Assembly (NCBI GenBank): GCA_013373425.1
Contig: JABXHW010000003.1
Coordinates: 45,730-109,729 of the forward strand
Direction: 5' to 3'
DNA length: 64,000 nt
Source: Flavobacteriia bacterium
Lineage (GTDB): Bacteria; Bacteroidota; Bacteroidia; Flavobacteriales; Schleiferiaceae
How positions within the stretch are numbered: the first letter of the stretch is position 1; the number at the start of each line of letters is the position of its first letter. The translations under genes were made by a program, and so were the position numbers. The notes beneath the pieces were generated by a model. That model was not told where the DNA came from, ran no database searches, and saw only the letters and a program-made list of their open reading frames with translations. Shown here piece after piece: positions 53,950 through 64,000 of this stretch.

Positions 53950-53960
<11 letters not shown>
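53076..53960 (-). CDS. dapA: 4-hydroxy-tetrahydrodipicolinate synthase
   Basis: A 294-residue TIM-barrel lyase joining pyruvate and aspartate semialdehyde for lysine and diaminopimelate synthesis. GTTGESATLSSTEK holds the Thr-Thr pair, YNVPGRTSSNIS contains the catalytic Tyr, and IIAIKEASGN provides the Schiff-base Lys. ISGDDNL follows. Length and motifs are standard. It overlaps the DUF6913-like gene upstream by 11 bases and so belongs to the ligA run. Confidence 0.95.
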
Positions 53961-56495
<2,535 letters not shown>

Positions 56496-56550
56496 TCAGG
56501 GACTAAATTTCCACAATCTCCTGCTGTTCTTCAAGGCCGATGCAATGAAC

Positions 56551-57372
56551 TTATGAACGAGAAATCACGAATCGATGCCTTTCCGTGATATCGGCAAGAG
56601 TATCAACCTGATGCCAGCCGCTGGAGGTTACTAGTTGCTTCACTTTATCCACATGAGCAATGTGGCATTCGAAAGTCAGCATGGGTCGTTTTGAGAACCC
56701 TAACGTCCATTTGGCAATTCTATCGTAGAAGAGTAACGGATCACCATCAGGCACGAATAAAGCAAGCTCTGGATCAAACTCAACAACATTCAACGACATT
56801 TCTTTTCGCTCCTTATCTTCAATATATGGAGGGTTGCTTACCACAACATCAAACTCGCCAATTGAAGGCTGAGTGAGGATATCAGATAGTATGAATTCGA
56901 TTTCTGCTCCCAAGTCGCTCGCATTCTTTCGAGCGATGGACAATGCCTCTTCAGATACATCTAAGGCACTCACAACAAGGTCTGGTCGGCTGATTTTCAA
57001 AGCAATGGCAATACATCCACTGCCCGTGCCGATATCGATTACGCTTGAATTCTGAGGAATGGACACGATGAGGTGCCTCACCAAATCTTCCGTCTCCGGA
57101 CGTGGAATAAGCACAGTTGAATTCACTAAGAAACGCAAGTCCATGAATTCTGCAAAGCCAAGTACGTGCTGAATTGGAGTACCCTTTTTAAGCATTTCCA
57201 ATTGAGGACTCAAGTCTATCTCTACCTCAGAATCCTGGAAGCTCATCCACGCTAATGAACCGTGATTAGTCATCTCTTCCCAGACTTGGCGCAAGATCAA
57301 CCCCGCCTCACGGTCGTCGTAGAGGTGCGATAAATTATCAATCCAGAAGAGTTTTAGCTCCCTCAATTTCAT
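56551..57372 (-). CDS. prmC: Peptide chain release factor N5-glutamine methyltransferase
   Basis: A 273-residue AdoMet methyltransferase that methylates the GGQ glutamine of release factors. The SAM-binding DIGTGSGCIAIAL motif and the catalytic VVSNPPYIEDKE (NPPY) are clear, and the N-terminal helical domain with PIQHVLGFAEFMDLRFLV matches PrmC rather than general NPPY enzymes. A TACCTTTG box ends four bases before its ATG. It is divergent from ribD across 76 bases and heads the ligA-dapA run. Confidence 0.92.
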   Translation of the reverse strand: MKLRELKLFWIDNLSHLYDDREAGLILRQVWEEMTNHGSLAWMSFQDSEVEIDLSPQLEMLKKGTPIQHVLGFAEFMDLRFLVNSTVLIPRPETEDLVRHLIVSIPQNSSVIDIGTGSGCIAIALKISRPDLVVSALDVSEEALSIARKNASDLGAEIEFILSDILTQPSIGEFDVVVSNPPYIEDKERKEMSLNVVEFDPELALFVPDGDPLLFYDRIAKWTLGFSKRPMLTFECHIAHVDKVKQLVTSSGWHQVDTLADITERHRFVISRS

Positions 57373-57376
57373 TCTA

Positions 57377-57384
57377 CAAAGGTA
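57377..57384 (-). promoter_or_regulatory. -7 box immediately before prmC
   Basis: TACCTTTG on the minus strand, four bases upstream of the prmC ATG. Confidence 0.5.
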
Positions 57385-57436
57385 TTTCTCTTCAGAAGGA
57401 TTGGCGCATCCATGCGGACAAAAAGATCACCTAACG

Positions 57437-57444
57437 TACCTTTG
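57437..57444 (+). promoter_or_regulatory. -7 box immediately before ribD
   Basis: TACCTTTG on the plus strand, four bases before the GTG at 57449. It faces away from the equivalent prmC box in the same 76-base gap. Confidence 0.5.
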
Positions 57445-57448
57445 ATTT

Positions 57449-58483
57449 GTGGAACACTCAACTTACATGCAACGATGCCTAGAACTTGCCGCACTCGGCA
57501 AAGGTTCAACACACCCAAACCCTATGGTGGGTTCGGTTATCATTCACAATGGCCAAATCATTGGAGAAGGCTGGCACCATAAAGCTGGAGAGCCACATGC
57601 GGAAGTGAACGCAATCGAATCAGTTCAAAACAGGAAGCTCTTGAAAGAATCGACCATCTACGTCAGCTTAGAGCCCTGTGCGCACTTTGGCAAAACTCCA
57701 CCTTGCTCACTCCGAATTATTGAGGAGGGCATTCCTCACGTGGTGGTCGCCACAGTCGACCCACACAGTGCAGTAGCCGGAAAGGGAATTGAAATGCTGC
57801 GTGACAAAGGAGTTAAAGTTGAGGTCGGTATTCTCGAGAAAGAAGCTCGAGAATTGAATGCACCTTTCTTCACTTTCCACAAAGAGAAGCGTCCATATGT
57901 AACGCTTAAGATGGCCGTTTCCTCAGATGGATTTCTAGCTCCAGATCCGAACACTAGAGAAGCCAACGAACCCGCTTGGATTACGGGGTACCGATCAAAG
58001 CAAAAAGTACACAAACTGCGCTCTGAAGTGGATGCCATTCTCGTTGGAGGGAAAACAATTGTCATGGACAACCCTAGTCTCACCACGCGTTTATGGCCAG
58101 GAAAAAGTCCACAGCGAATTATTTGGACCAACCGCCCAATTGACGGCAGGAATACCGTGATGAACGACGGCAACTCTACCTGGATTGTAGGGCCGCATGC
58201 CTCCGAATACGGTTACGAATCGCCCATTGAAACTTGGAATACGAATACTGCCATTGAATTGCTGCACGAGCTGTTCGAACGTAATATTACGCACGTATTA
58301 GTGGAGGGTGGCGCCTCTACCATCCAGAAATTCCTTGAAGACGAAGTTTGGGACGAGGCATGGGTTCTCAATGGGAAAGTAGCCTTTGAATCCGGCATCA
58401 AGGCTCCTGTTTTAGATTCGGCTCGAAAGGTGGAAGAATTTCAAGTGGAGGACGATCTTTGGCAAAGATTTGAGCGCCTATGA
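57449..58483 (+). CDS. ribD: Riboflavin biosynthesis deaminase/reductase RibD
   Basis: A 344-residue bifunctional enzyme. The deaminase half has HPNPMVGSVI, the zinc His-Ala-Glu in GEPHAEVNAI and the Cys pair in EPCAHFGKTPPC. The reductase half has VTLKMAVSSDGF, DAILVGGKTI and HVLVEGGAS. It converts the pyrimidine intermediate in flavin synthesis in two steps. The start is uncertain: GTG at 57449 gives the N-terminus seen in relatives, while ATG at 57467 would allow a short leader after the TACCTTTG box. It overlaps the transporter gene by four bases. Confidence 0.93.
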   Translation: MEHSTYMQRCLELAALGKGSTHPNPMVGSVIIHNGQIIGEGWHHKAGEPHAEVNAIESVQNRKLLKESTIYVSLEPCAHFGKTPPCSLRIIEEGIPHVVVATVDPHSAVAGKGIEMLRDKGVKVEVGILEKEARELNAPFFTFHKEKRPYVTLKMAVSSDGFLAPDPNTREANEPAWITGYRSKQKVHKLRSEVDAILVGGKTIVMDNPSLTTRLWPGKSPQRIIWTNRPIDGRNTVMNDGNSTWIVGPHASEYGYESPIETWNTNTAIELLHELFERNITHVLVEGGASTIQKFLEDEVWDEAWVLNGKVAFESGIKAPVLDSARKVEEFQVEDDLWQRFERL

Positions 58484-59337
58484 TATACCTACTCCTGAGC
58501 ATTGCCTGCTCCACTATCATCTTCATTTTATTCAAGCTCTTTGGGAAATACGACGTCGACAATCTCCAGGCGATTGTAGCGAATTACGCCATAGCCGGAA
58601 CGTTGGGCTGGTTTCCGCTGCAGGACGATTTCCAATTTCAGGATGAACTCATCCAATGGAATATCTGGCCGTGGTTAATTGGAATTATGTTCATCACACT
58701 TTTCCAGCTGATGGCAAAAGTGACACAAGAACATGGCGTCAATGTAGTATCTGTCACTGTGAAAATGTCTGTTGCCATACCGGTTCTCTCAGGAATATTC
58801 TTCTTTTCGGAACAAATAACCGCTTGGAATATCATCGGCATTCTCATCGCATTCGTTGCTGTGTATGCGATTAACAAGCCGGGCAAGAATCAGAAGCGAA
58901 ACAGCGGGAATTGGATTGGATTAGTGATTCTATTCGTAGGTAGTGGCCTACTCGATTCATTCTTAAAGGTGGTTCAGAATGATGTTGCACGACCCGAACA
59001 CCTCTCCTATTTTACCAGTACAGGCTTTGGAATCGCAGGCATACTTGGGGTTTTATTCATTTTGATTCAAGTTTACATCCTCAAATCCCGGAGTTGGAGT
59101 CCAAAAAGTTGGTTATGGGGATTGATTCTTGGAATTCCCAATTATGGAAGCATCTACTTTTTGATGAAGGCCATTGATAATCCGTTCCCTAGCGCCATCT
59201 TGTTCCCAATCAACAATGTGGGAATCGTTGCATTATCGGCGATAATTGCTCTACTCCTATTCAAAGAAAGAATCACCCAATGGCGGTTTGCCGGTCTATT
59301 ACTTGCCGGAACTGCCATTGTATTGATGTCGCTTTAG
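58480..59337 (+). CDS. EamA/DMT-family transporter
   Basis: A 285-residue membrane protein with about ten hydrophobic segments in two EamA-like halves (for instance WNIIGILIAFVAVYAI and WRFAGLLLAGTAIVLMSL, each the closing helix of a half). This is the drug/metabolite transporter superfamily, exporters or importers of small metabolites. Coupling to ribD by an ATGA overlap raises the possibility of a riboflavin-related substrate, but the YigZ gene follows after one base, so the grouping may be incidental. Confidence 0.85.
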   Translation: MIYLLLSIACSTIIFILFKLFGKYDVDNLQAIVANYAIAGTLGWFPLQDDFQFQDELIQWNIWPWLIGIMFITLFQLMAKVTQEHGVNVVSVTVKMSVAIPVLSGIFFFSEQITAWNIIGILIAFVAVYAINKPGKNQKRNSGNWIGLVILFVGSGLLDSFLKVVQNDVARPEHLSYFTSTGFGIAGILGVLFILIQVYILKSRSWSPKSWLWGLILGIPNYGSIYFLMKAIDNPFPSAILFPINNVGIVALSAIIALLLFKERITQWRFAGLLLAGTAIVLMSL

Positions 59338-59338
59338 C

Positions 59339-59950
59339 ATGAGTGAAGAACAAGACATCTACAAAACAATAGCAAAACAGGGAGAAAGCCTTTTCAAGGA
59401 CCGTGGGAGTAAATTCTTCGGATACGTCTTTCCTGTTCACGATGAAGATGAGTTCAAGGAGAAGCTCGCTGGTATCAAAACGGAACACCATCAAGCTCGA
59501 CATCATTGCTATGCCTACCGCTTAGATCCCGATGAAATTCGATATCGAGCGAATGACGACGGAGAGCCCTCTCACTCTGCTGGAACCCCCATTCTTCACG
59601 CATTGCAATCTTCGGAGGTCATAGACGTAGGAGCCGTTGTAGTTCGTTATTTCGGTGGAACAAAATTGGGTGTGTCGGGTTTAATCAATGCCTACAGAAC
59701 AGCGGCTGAACAGGCAATCGAGAATACGAAAATCATCACCAAGGAACTGGAATATGCGGGTCAGATAAAAACGGACTACGCGCACCTAAGCCAAGTGATT
59801 TATTTCCTCGAGCAGTACAACGCATCCATAACCAAACGCGTTATGGAGTATGATTGCCAGTTTGAATTCAGAGTCCGACGAAGCGTTTTCAACGAGTTGA
59901 AAGACAAGGTAGAAACACTAGAAAACACTAGCTTTGTAGGAAGGAACTGA
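59339..59950 (+). CDS. YigZ/IMPACT family protein
   Basis: A 203-residue protein. The UPF0029 (Impact) domain carries KFFGYVFPV, HHQARHHCYAYRL, and DDGEPSHSAGTPIL, followed by VVVRYFGGTKLG. The C-terminal domain (about 135-203) is of the elongation-factor-like YigZ fold. Bacterial members bind nucleotides or RNA with unclear function. It starts one base after the transporter stop and ends 11 bases before the protease gene. Confidence 0.9.
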   Translation: MSEEQDIYKTIAKQGESLFKDRGSKFFGYVFPVHDEDEFKEKLAGIKTEHHQARHHCYAYRLDPDEIRYRANDDGEPSHSAGTPILHALQSSEVIDVGAVVVRYFGGTKLGVSGLINAYRTAAEQAIENTKIITKELEYAGQIKTDYAHLSQVIYFLEQYNASITKRVMEYDCQFEFRVRRSVFNELKDKVETLENTSFVGRN

Positions 59951-59961
59951 CTATTTCTCGT

Positions 59962-61761
59962 ATGAAGCACTATACCAATATCGCACTAGCGCTACTCTTA
60001 TCCTTTAGCGCATTTGCACAGAAGCACTCGCATCAGGATTTGAGCACCTATGCTCATCCCATCATGCAAAAGCAAGCTGTGCAATGGAACGCAAGTTTCA
60101 CCATCCAGAACGATGCCCTCACCGAGTTGAGAACGCATATCTTCTCCAGACAACCAGAAATTGTTGGATCCACGTTGCACTTTGACGCGACTGTGGCGGG
60201 TCAGACTGGCACTTACTTTAGATTTGGGCAATTTATTGAAGGTCAGAGAGTTTACGGCGCTGAGATTGTAGCTCATGTTAACCATCAGAATCGTGTGGGT
60301 TTGATTACTTCCAACACCTACCCAGTTCAAATGGCACAAGGTGACCCGCTTGTTGAGCCGGGAACGCCTTTGAACAGCTCAAGCTTCCTAACCGCAGATG
60401 TTCGTCCGGTTTGGTTCTATACTGGATCCGCCTTGGTTCCGGTCATTCGTCAGGTGAACAACGATGGTATCGACTTCGAGGAGTATTTTGTGAATGCCGG
60501 TGGTGATGTAATATGGGAGCGCGATTTGCTTCTTTACGAGGATACCATCATCAATGTAAAGGTGTTCAATCCAGACCCACTTACGAGCGTTCAAAGCATT
60601 TATGCTAATCCCTACAGAGATGAGAATGACCAGAACGCTGGTGACTTGGACCCATTACGTGTGGATCGCACGGTGACTGCACAGTTCAACAATGGAACCT
60701 TCTCTTTAGAGAATTCTTATGTACGTATTCGCGACTTCGACTCGCCGACTTTTGCGCCTGTAACGCGCACAGACAACAACTTCTTCTACTCCAGAGTAGA
60801 CAATGAATTTGAACAAGTGAATGTATTTTATCATTTGAGCTTCTATCAAGATTACATGCAGAGCCTTGGCTTCAACTTGGTGAATTACAAGATTGATGCG
60901 GATGCGAACGCATGGAGCGGCGCGGATCAATCCTCTTTCAGCAGAGGCACCAACCCTCCAAGTTTAAGATTTGGTGAAGGCGGTGTTGATGATGGCGAAG
61001 ACGCAGATGTAATCATTCACGAGTACGGTCACGCTATTTCCGCTAGTGCGGCTCCTGGAACTAACACCGGAACTGAGAGAGGCTGTTTGGACGAGGCTAT
61101 CGGCGATTATCTAGCTGCTAGTTATAGTCGCAACATTAGCTCGTACGGCTATGACAGAGTATTCACCTGGGACGGACACAATGAGTTCTGGGGTGGACGT
61201 TTTGCTTCTAATGTGCAGAACAAGAATTACCAGAACCTCTCTTTCTTCGGGATTTACACACATACTGATATTTGGGTGTCTGCCTTAATGGAAGGTTGGG
61301 GAAAGGTTGGCCCCGTTGTAATGGACAAAGTTGTGCTCGAGGGTGCTTACAGCTTCTCTTCCAACATGACTATGCCACAAGCCGCTATGGCCATTATCGC
61401 TGCCGACAGTAACCTATATGGTGGTCAGCATGTGCAACCTATTTGGGAAGCCTTCTACAACCATGGTATACTGCCATCGAACCCTATCAGCGTAGACGAA
61501 CTTGACAGCGAGCGTGTGATGTTCTATAACACAGCAGCTTTCTCAAGAGGACAATCACTTCAAGTCCGACTCAATGGAGAGAATGCATACCGCTATCAAT
61601 TGGTGGATATGACTGGGCGAATCATCAGCTCAGGTTCAATCGACCGCGGAACGGAAGTTTGGAATTACTCGGGAAGTGGAATTAGGACTGGAGCTTACTT
61701 CCTTCTACTCACCGATGAGCGCGGAAATACGCATCGTCAGAAGCTGATAAGAATACGCTAA
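59962..61761 (+). CDS. Secreted M36-like gluzincin metalloprotease with C-terminal sorting-like domain
   Basis: A 599-residue exported protease. The signal peptide is MKHYTNIALALLLSFSAFAQ. An FTP-like propeptide (about 20-200, including QFIEGQRVYGAEIVAHVN) precedes the catalytic domain. Zinc ligands are His353 and His357 in HEYGH, with Glu354 as catalytic base, and the third ligand is probably Glu378 in CLDEAIGDYLAAS. The C-terminal 80 residues (LQVRLNGENAYRYQLVDMTGRI, ending KLIRIR) resemble a T9SS type A sorting domain. It is likely surface-bound or secreted and active on environmental proteins. Confidence 0.85.
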   Translation: MKHYTNIALALLLSFSAFAQKHSHQDLSTYAHPIMQKQAVQWNASFTIQNDALTELRTHIFSRQPEIVGSTLHFDATVAGQTGTYFRFGQFIEGQRVYGAEIVAHVNHQNRVGLITSNTYPVQMAQGDPLVEPGTPLNSSSFLTADVRPVWFYTGSALVPVIRQVNNDGIDFEEYFVNAGGDVIWERDLLLYEDTIINVKVFNPDPLTSVQSIYANPYRDENDQNAGDLDPLRVDRTVTAQFNNGTFSLENSYVRIRDFDSPTFAPVTRTDNNFFYSRVDNEFEQVNVFYHLSFYQDYMQSLGFNLVNYKIDADANAWSGADQSSFSRGTNPPSLRFGEGGVDDGEDADVIIHEYGHAISASAAPGTNTGTERGCLDEAIGDYLAASYSRNISSYGYDRVFTWDGHNEFWGGRFASNVQNKNYQNLSFFGIYTHTDIWVSALMEGWGKVGPVVMDKVVLEGAYSFSSNMTMPQAAMAIIAADSNLYGGQHVQPIWEAFYNHGILPSNPISVDELDSERVMFYNTAAFSRGQSLQVRLNGENAYRYQLVDMTGRIISSGSIDRGTEVWNYSGSGIRTGAYFLLLTDERGNTHRQKLIRIR

Positions 61762-61763
61762 GA

Positions 61764-62174
61764 TTAAACCGCGAAATGCGGTGCGAAAATAGATTCTACA
61801 GAAGCGGGCGCCTTTCGAGGTCGTCCGCTTTTTATATCTACAAAAACGAGTGTGACCTGACCCTGGTTGAGTAGTACATTCTCCTCGTTGAAAATTTCGT
61901 GTTTAAACGTTATTCTCGTCGACGGCATCTCATCAATCGTCGTTACGATTCTCAAAGCGTCATCATACTTCGCCGGACGAATATATTTACACTCCAATTT
62001 CACGACAGGAAGCATGGTTCCCTCCTCTTCCAATTCGCGGTAACTCATCCCTAAGTGACGCAGTAACTCAACGCGTCCAACTTCGTAATATTGAGCGTAG
62101 TTACCGTAGTAGACTATGCCCATTTGATCGGTCTCGCTGTAACGAACGCGTACCGTTGTTTCAATTGTAACCAT
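61764..62174 (-). CDS. Acyl-CoA thioesterase (YbgC/FadM-like hot dog)
   Basis: A 136-residue hot-dog-fold protein. YSETDQMGIVYYGNYAQYYEVGRVELLR includes the catalytic Asp (ETDQMG) and the family Y-x-NY motif, given here in part. The strand pattern fits YbgC/FadM 4-hydroxybenzoyl-CoA-type thioesterases. It may act in lipid turnover or the phenylacetate pathway. It is convergent with the protease gene, with two bases between stops, and divergent from dnaA. Confidence 0.87.
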   Translation of the reverse strand: MVTIETTVRVRYSETDQMGIVYYGNYAQYYEVGRVELLRHLGMSYRELEEEGTMLPVVKLECKYIRPAKYDDALRIVTTIDEMPSTRITFKHEIFNEENVLLNQGQVTLVFVDIKSGRPRKAPASVESIFAPHFAV

Positions 62175-62395
62175 GTAGTTGATTATGAGTAGCTTCCCGC
62201 GAAAACACTGGGATAGCGAAGAATGCCAAGCGGCTTGAATATTGGGCTAAAAAACTTAAAAGTCAAGTGTAATTTCGCTTTTTTAATAACTTTTTTGTTC
62301 ACACATTTGTCCATGGAACAAAGCACGGGTCGAATCGCGGCCAAAGGCAAAGTGCTCACCAGAAAATTACTGTACTAACCACCTAATTTCTATCG

Positions 62396-63829
62396 ATGGA
62401 CAGAACCGCTGAAACCGTCTGGAAAGGTTGTCTCGATTACATTCAGGACAACATTAATAGCCAAGCTTTCAAGACGTGGTTCCTGCCTATCAAACCCCTA
62501 AAGTTGCAGGGTGTTGTTCTAACCATTCAAGTACCTAGTAAGTTCTTTTATGAGTGGTTGGAAGAGCACTACATTAAGCTGTTGAAGTCTGCAATCACCC
62601 GAGAGCTTGGTGACGACGCCAAGTTGGTTTACAGCATCGTGATGGAGAATACCTACGGAAACTCAAATCCGCACACGGTAAAAATCCCTAGCACGAACCG
62701 CGGAAAGATTAAGAACCCAAAAGTTTCAATGCCTGTTGAAATCGGTGGGAACGACGGAATCCGCAACCCCTTTGTAATTCCAGGTCTCAAAAAGGTGCAC
62801 GTTGAGTCGCAACTCAACCCCAACTACACATTCGACAGTTTCATTGAAGGAGATTGCAACCGTCTGGCTCGCTCTGCAGGATTTGCAGTTGCCAACAAGC
62901 CTGGAGGTACCTCTTTCAATCCCCTGCTCATCTACGGTGGGGTTGGTTTAGGCAAAACCCACTTGGCCCATGCCATTGGGATTGAAATCAAGGATCGCTA
63001 TCCTGAGAAAACCGTTCTCTACGTTTCCGCAGAGAAGTTTACTCAGCAGTTTATCGATTCTATTCGCAACAACACGAAGAACGACTTTGTACATTTCTAC
63101 CAGATGATTGATGTATTGATCATCGATGACGTCCAAAGCTTCAGCGGAAAAGAAAAGACACAGGATGTGTTCTTCGAGATTTTCAATCACCTCCACCAGC
63201 ACGGTAAACAAGTAGTCTTGTCGTCTGACCGTGCGCCGGTTGACCTTCAAGGAATGGAACAACGTCTCCTTTCTCGCTTTAAGTGGGGATTGAGTGCCGA
63301 CCTGCAAAAGCCTGACCTTGAGACTCGAATTGCCATCCTTCGCAAGAAGCTCTTCACCGACGGTATTGAGATGCCGGATGATGTGATTGAGTACTTGGCG
63401 TACAGCATCAACAGTAATGTGCGTGAGCTCGAAGGTGCCCTAATTTCACTACTTGCACAGTCTAGCCTGAACAAGAAGAAAATCACTGTTGATCTCGCTA
63501 AGCAGATGATCGACAAGTTTGTGAAGAACACCACTCGCGAAATTTCCATCGACTACATCCAAAAGGTAGTATGCGATTACTTCGATATGCCGATGGAACT
63601 ATTGAAGTCGAAAACGAGAAAACGCGAAATCGTTCAAGCTCGCCAGCTTACGATGTACTTTGCAAAGCAACTCACAAAGAATTCACTCGCCACCATCGGT
63701 GCGCAATGTGGTAATAAAGACCACGCTACAGTGCTCCACGCCTGTAGAACGGTCAACAACTTAGCTGAGACCGACAAGCGTTTTAAGACGTACGTCGATG
63801 ATCTAAAAAAGAAGCTCACCTTAGCTTAA
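62396..63829 (+). CDS. dnaA: Chromosomal replication initiator protein DnaA
   Basis: A 477-residue AAA+ initiator. Domain I (1-85) includes WKGCLDYIQDNINSQAFKTWF. A short linker follows. The ATPase domain has Walker A GGVGLGKTH, Walker B LIIDDVQSF, sensor motifs and box VII-like SRFKWGLSADLQKPDLETR. The C-terminal DNA-binding domain has the DnaA signature GNKDHATVLHACRTV with its basic loop. All parts are intact. A terminator follows at 63840. The 221-base region upstream has one near-match to a DnaA box (TTGTTCACA at 62295), too little to call an origin. Confidence 0.97.
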   Translation: MDRTAETVWKGCLDYIQDNINSQAFKTWFLPIKPLKLQGVVLTIQVPSKFFYEWLEEHYIKLLKSAITRELGDDAKLVYSIVMENTYGNSNPHTVKIPSTNRGKIKNPKVSMPVEIGGNDGIRNPFVIPGLKKVHVESQLNPNYTFDSFIEGDCNRLARSAGFAVANKPGGTSFNPLLIYGGVGLGKTHLAHAIGIEIKDRYPEKTVLYVSAEKFTQQFIDSIRNNTKNDFVHFYQMIDVLIIDDVQSFSGKEKTQDVFFEIFNHLHQHGKQVVLSSDRAPVDLQGMEQRLLSRFKWGLSADLQKPDLETRIAILRKKLFTDGIEMPDDVIEYLAYSINSNVRELEGALISLLAQSSLNKKKITVDLAKQMIDKFVKNTTREISIDYIQKVVCDYFDMPMELLKSKTRKREIVQARQLTMYFAKQLTKNSLATIGAQCGNKDHATVLHACRTVNNLAETDKRFKTYVDDLKKKLTLA

Positions 63830-63839
63830 GACCTAGAAA

Positions 63840-63863
63840 CCCTGCCCATCGGCGGGGTTTTTT
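63840..63863 (+). terminator. Rho-independent terminator after dnaA
   Basis: CCCTGCC (63840-63846), loop CATC, GGCGGGG (63851-63857) pair with one G-T wobble and are followed by six T. It lies 10 bases after the dnaA stop. Confidence 0.88.
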
Positions 63864-63932
63864 GTTGATAGAAATCACTCTCCTCCCTCTCTCTTCTTCA
63901 GAAGATTATTTACCTTCCATCCTTCACCACCT

Positions 63933-63940
63933 AGATTTGA
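63933..63940 (+). promoter_or_regulatory. -7 box for the LMW phosphatase gene
   Basis: TAGATTTG fits TAnnTTTG and ends six bases before the ATG at 63947, again a very short leader. Confidence 0.4.
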
Positions 63941-63946
63941 GTTAGA

Positions 63947-64000
63947 TGAAAATATTGATGGTTTGTCTCGGAAATATATGTCGGTCGCCTATGGCCGAAG
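63947..64000 (+). CDS. Low-molecular-weight protein-tyrosine phosphatase, N-terminal fragment
   Basis: Eighteen codons are visible before the window ends. They read MKILMVCLGNICRSPMAE, which is the P-loop of LMW phosphatases: Cys7, then five residues, then Arg13 (CX5R), with the following Ser-Pro. The gene is therefore an LMW protein-tyrosine or arsenate-type phosphatase; the phosphatase reading is preferred because of MVCLGNICRSP. Its position after dnaA is common in Bacteroidota. Confidence 0.85.

Noticed and set aside
61767..61782. Small hairpin ACCGC/GCGGT as terminator after the protease gene
   Set aside because: It encodes the C-terminus of the thioesterase, has only five pairs and no T-run.
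62175..62395. Possible replication origin upstream of dnaA
   Set aside because: Only one near-match to a DnaA box (TTGTTCACA at 62295-62303) and an AT-rich run; no cluster of boxes. The dnaA gene is often remote from the origin in Bacteroidota.

Overview
The window is chromosomal DNA from a member of the Bacteroidota, most likely Flavobacteriales of the Cryomorphaceae/Schleiferiaceae type. Supporting signs are T9SS C-terminal sorting domains, Bacteroidota-only families (DUF4835, BatA-domain protein, RpoK-like omega), the TAnnTTTG type of promoter -7 box, and the order prmC-ligA-DUF6913-dapA and bamD-rpoZ-coaBC-DUF4835. Coding density is very high: no gene-free stretch exceeds 300 bases, many convergent genes share their stop palindromes, and I found no tRNA, rRNA, CRISPR array, insertion sequence or prophage. 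The window is cut at both ends (an F420-dependent-NADP-reductase-like gene on the left, a low-molecular-weight phosphatase after dnaA on the right).

Layout. (1) 0.2-8.6 kb: an FAD oxidoreductase, then a DNA-damage cassette of five co-directional genes: LexA/UmuD-like XRE-S24 regulator, Y-family polymerase, SRAP protein, short DnaE-type polymerase and a PA0069-type radical SAM protein. (2) 8.6-16 kb: lipoprotein, CPXCG protein, ABC-F ATPase, two secreted accessory proteins, TPR protein. (3) 16-25.5 kb: gyrA, clpC, secreted dienelactone-hydrolase-like protein, pirin, exonuclease/GIY-YIG fusion, NUMOD4-HNH protein, DUF456. (4) 25.6-32.9 kb: a seven-gene run with an ABC ATPase, a His-bearing FtsX-like permease, two tandem secreted CFFCGGAGPE proteins, an alpha/beta hydrolase, a BatA-domain protein and a dihydroorotase-like protein that lacks metal ligands. 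(5) 32.9-42.2 kb: MBL hydrolase, a conserved unknown, and a light-response island: a CarH/LitR-type B12 photoreceptor regulator, an ECF sigma factor, crtI, crtB, idi, queD, folE, a 49-residue ORF and photolyase. (6) 42.3-57.4 kb: prfC, an ArsC-like protein without its cysteine, fabI, recN, then envelope and cofactor housekeeping genes through ligA and prmC. (7) 57.4-64 kb: ribD, transporter, YigZ, a secreted M36-like protease, thioesterase and dnaA.

Two systems stand out. In the damage cassette three proteins carry Q-x-[S/D/N]-L-F peptides of the beta-clamp-binding type (Y-family polymerase QMNLF, SRAP QQSLF at its very C-terminus, radical SAM QFDLF one residue from its end), suggesting an assembly tethered to the sliding clamp under a self-cleaving regulator. 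In the light island I find three copies of one operator, TGTTTAA-N16-TTAAACA: one 15 bases upstream of the regulator's own start and two upstream of the sigma gene, where a TAACTTTG promoter box overlaps an operator arm. This predicts autorepression and light-induced transcription of the whole carotenoid-pterin-photolyase operon. Functional claims rest on motif reading and family knowledge; no database search was run.
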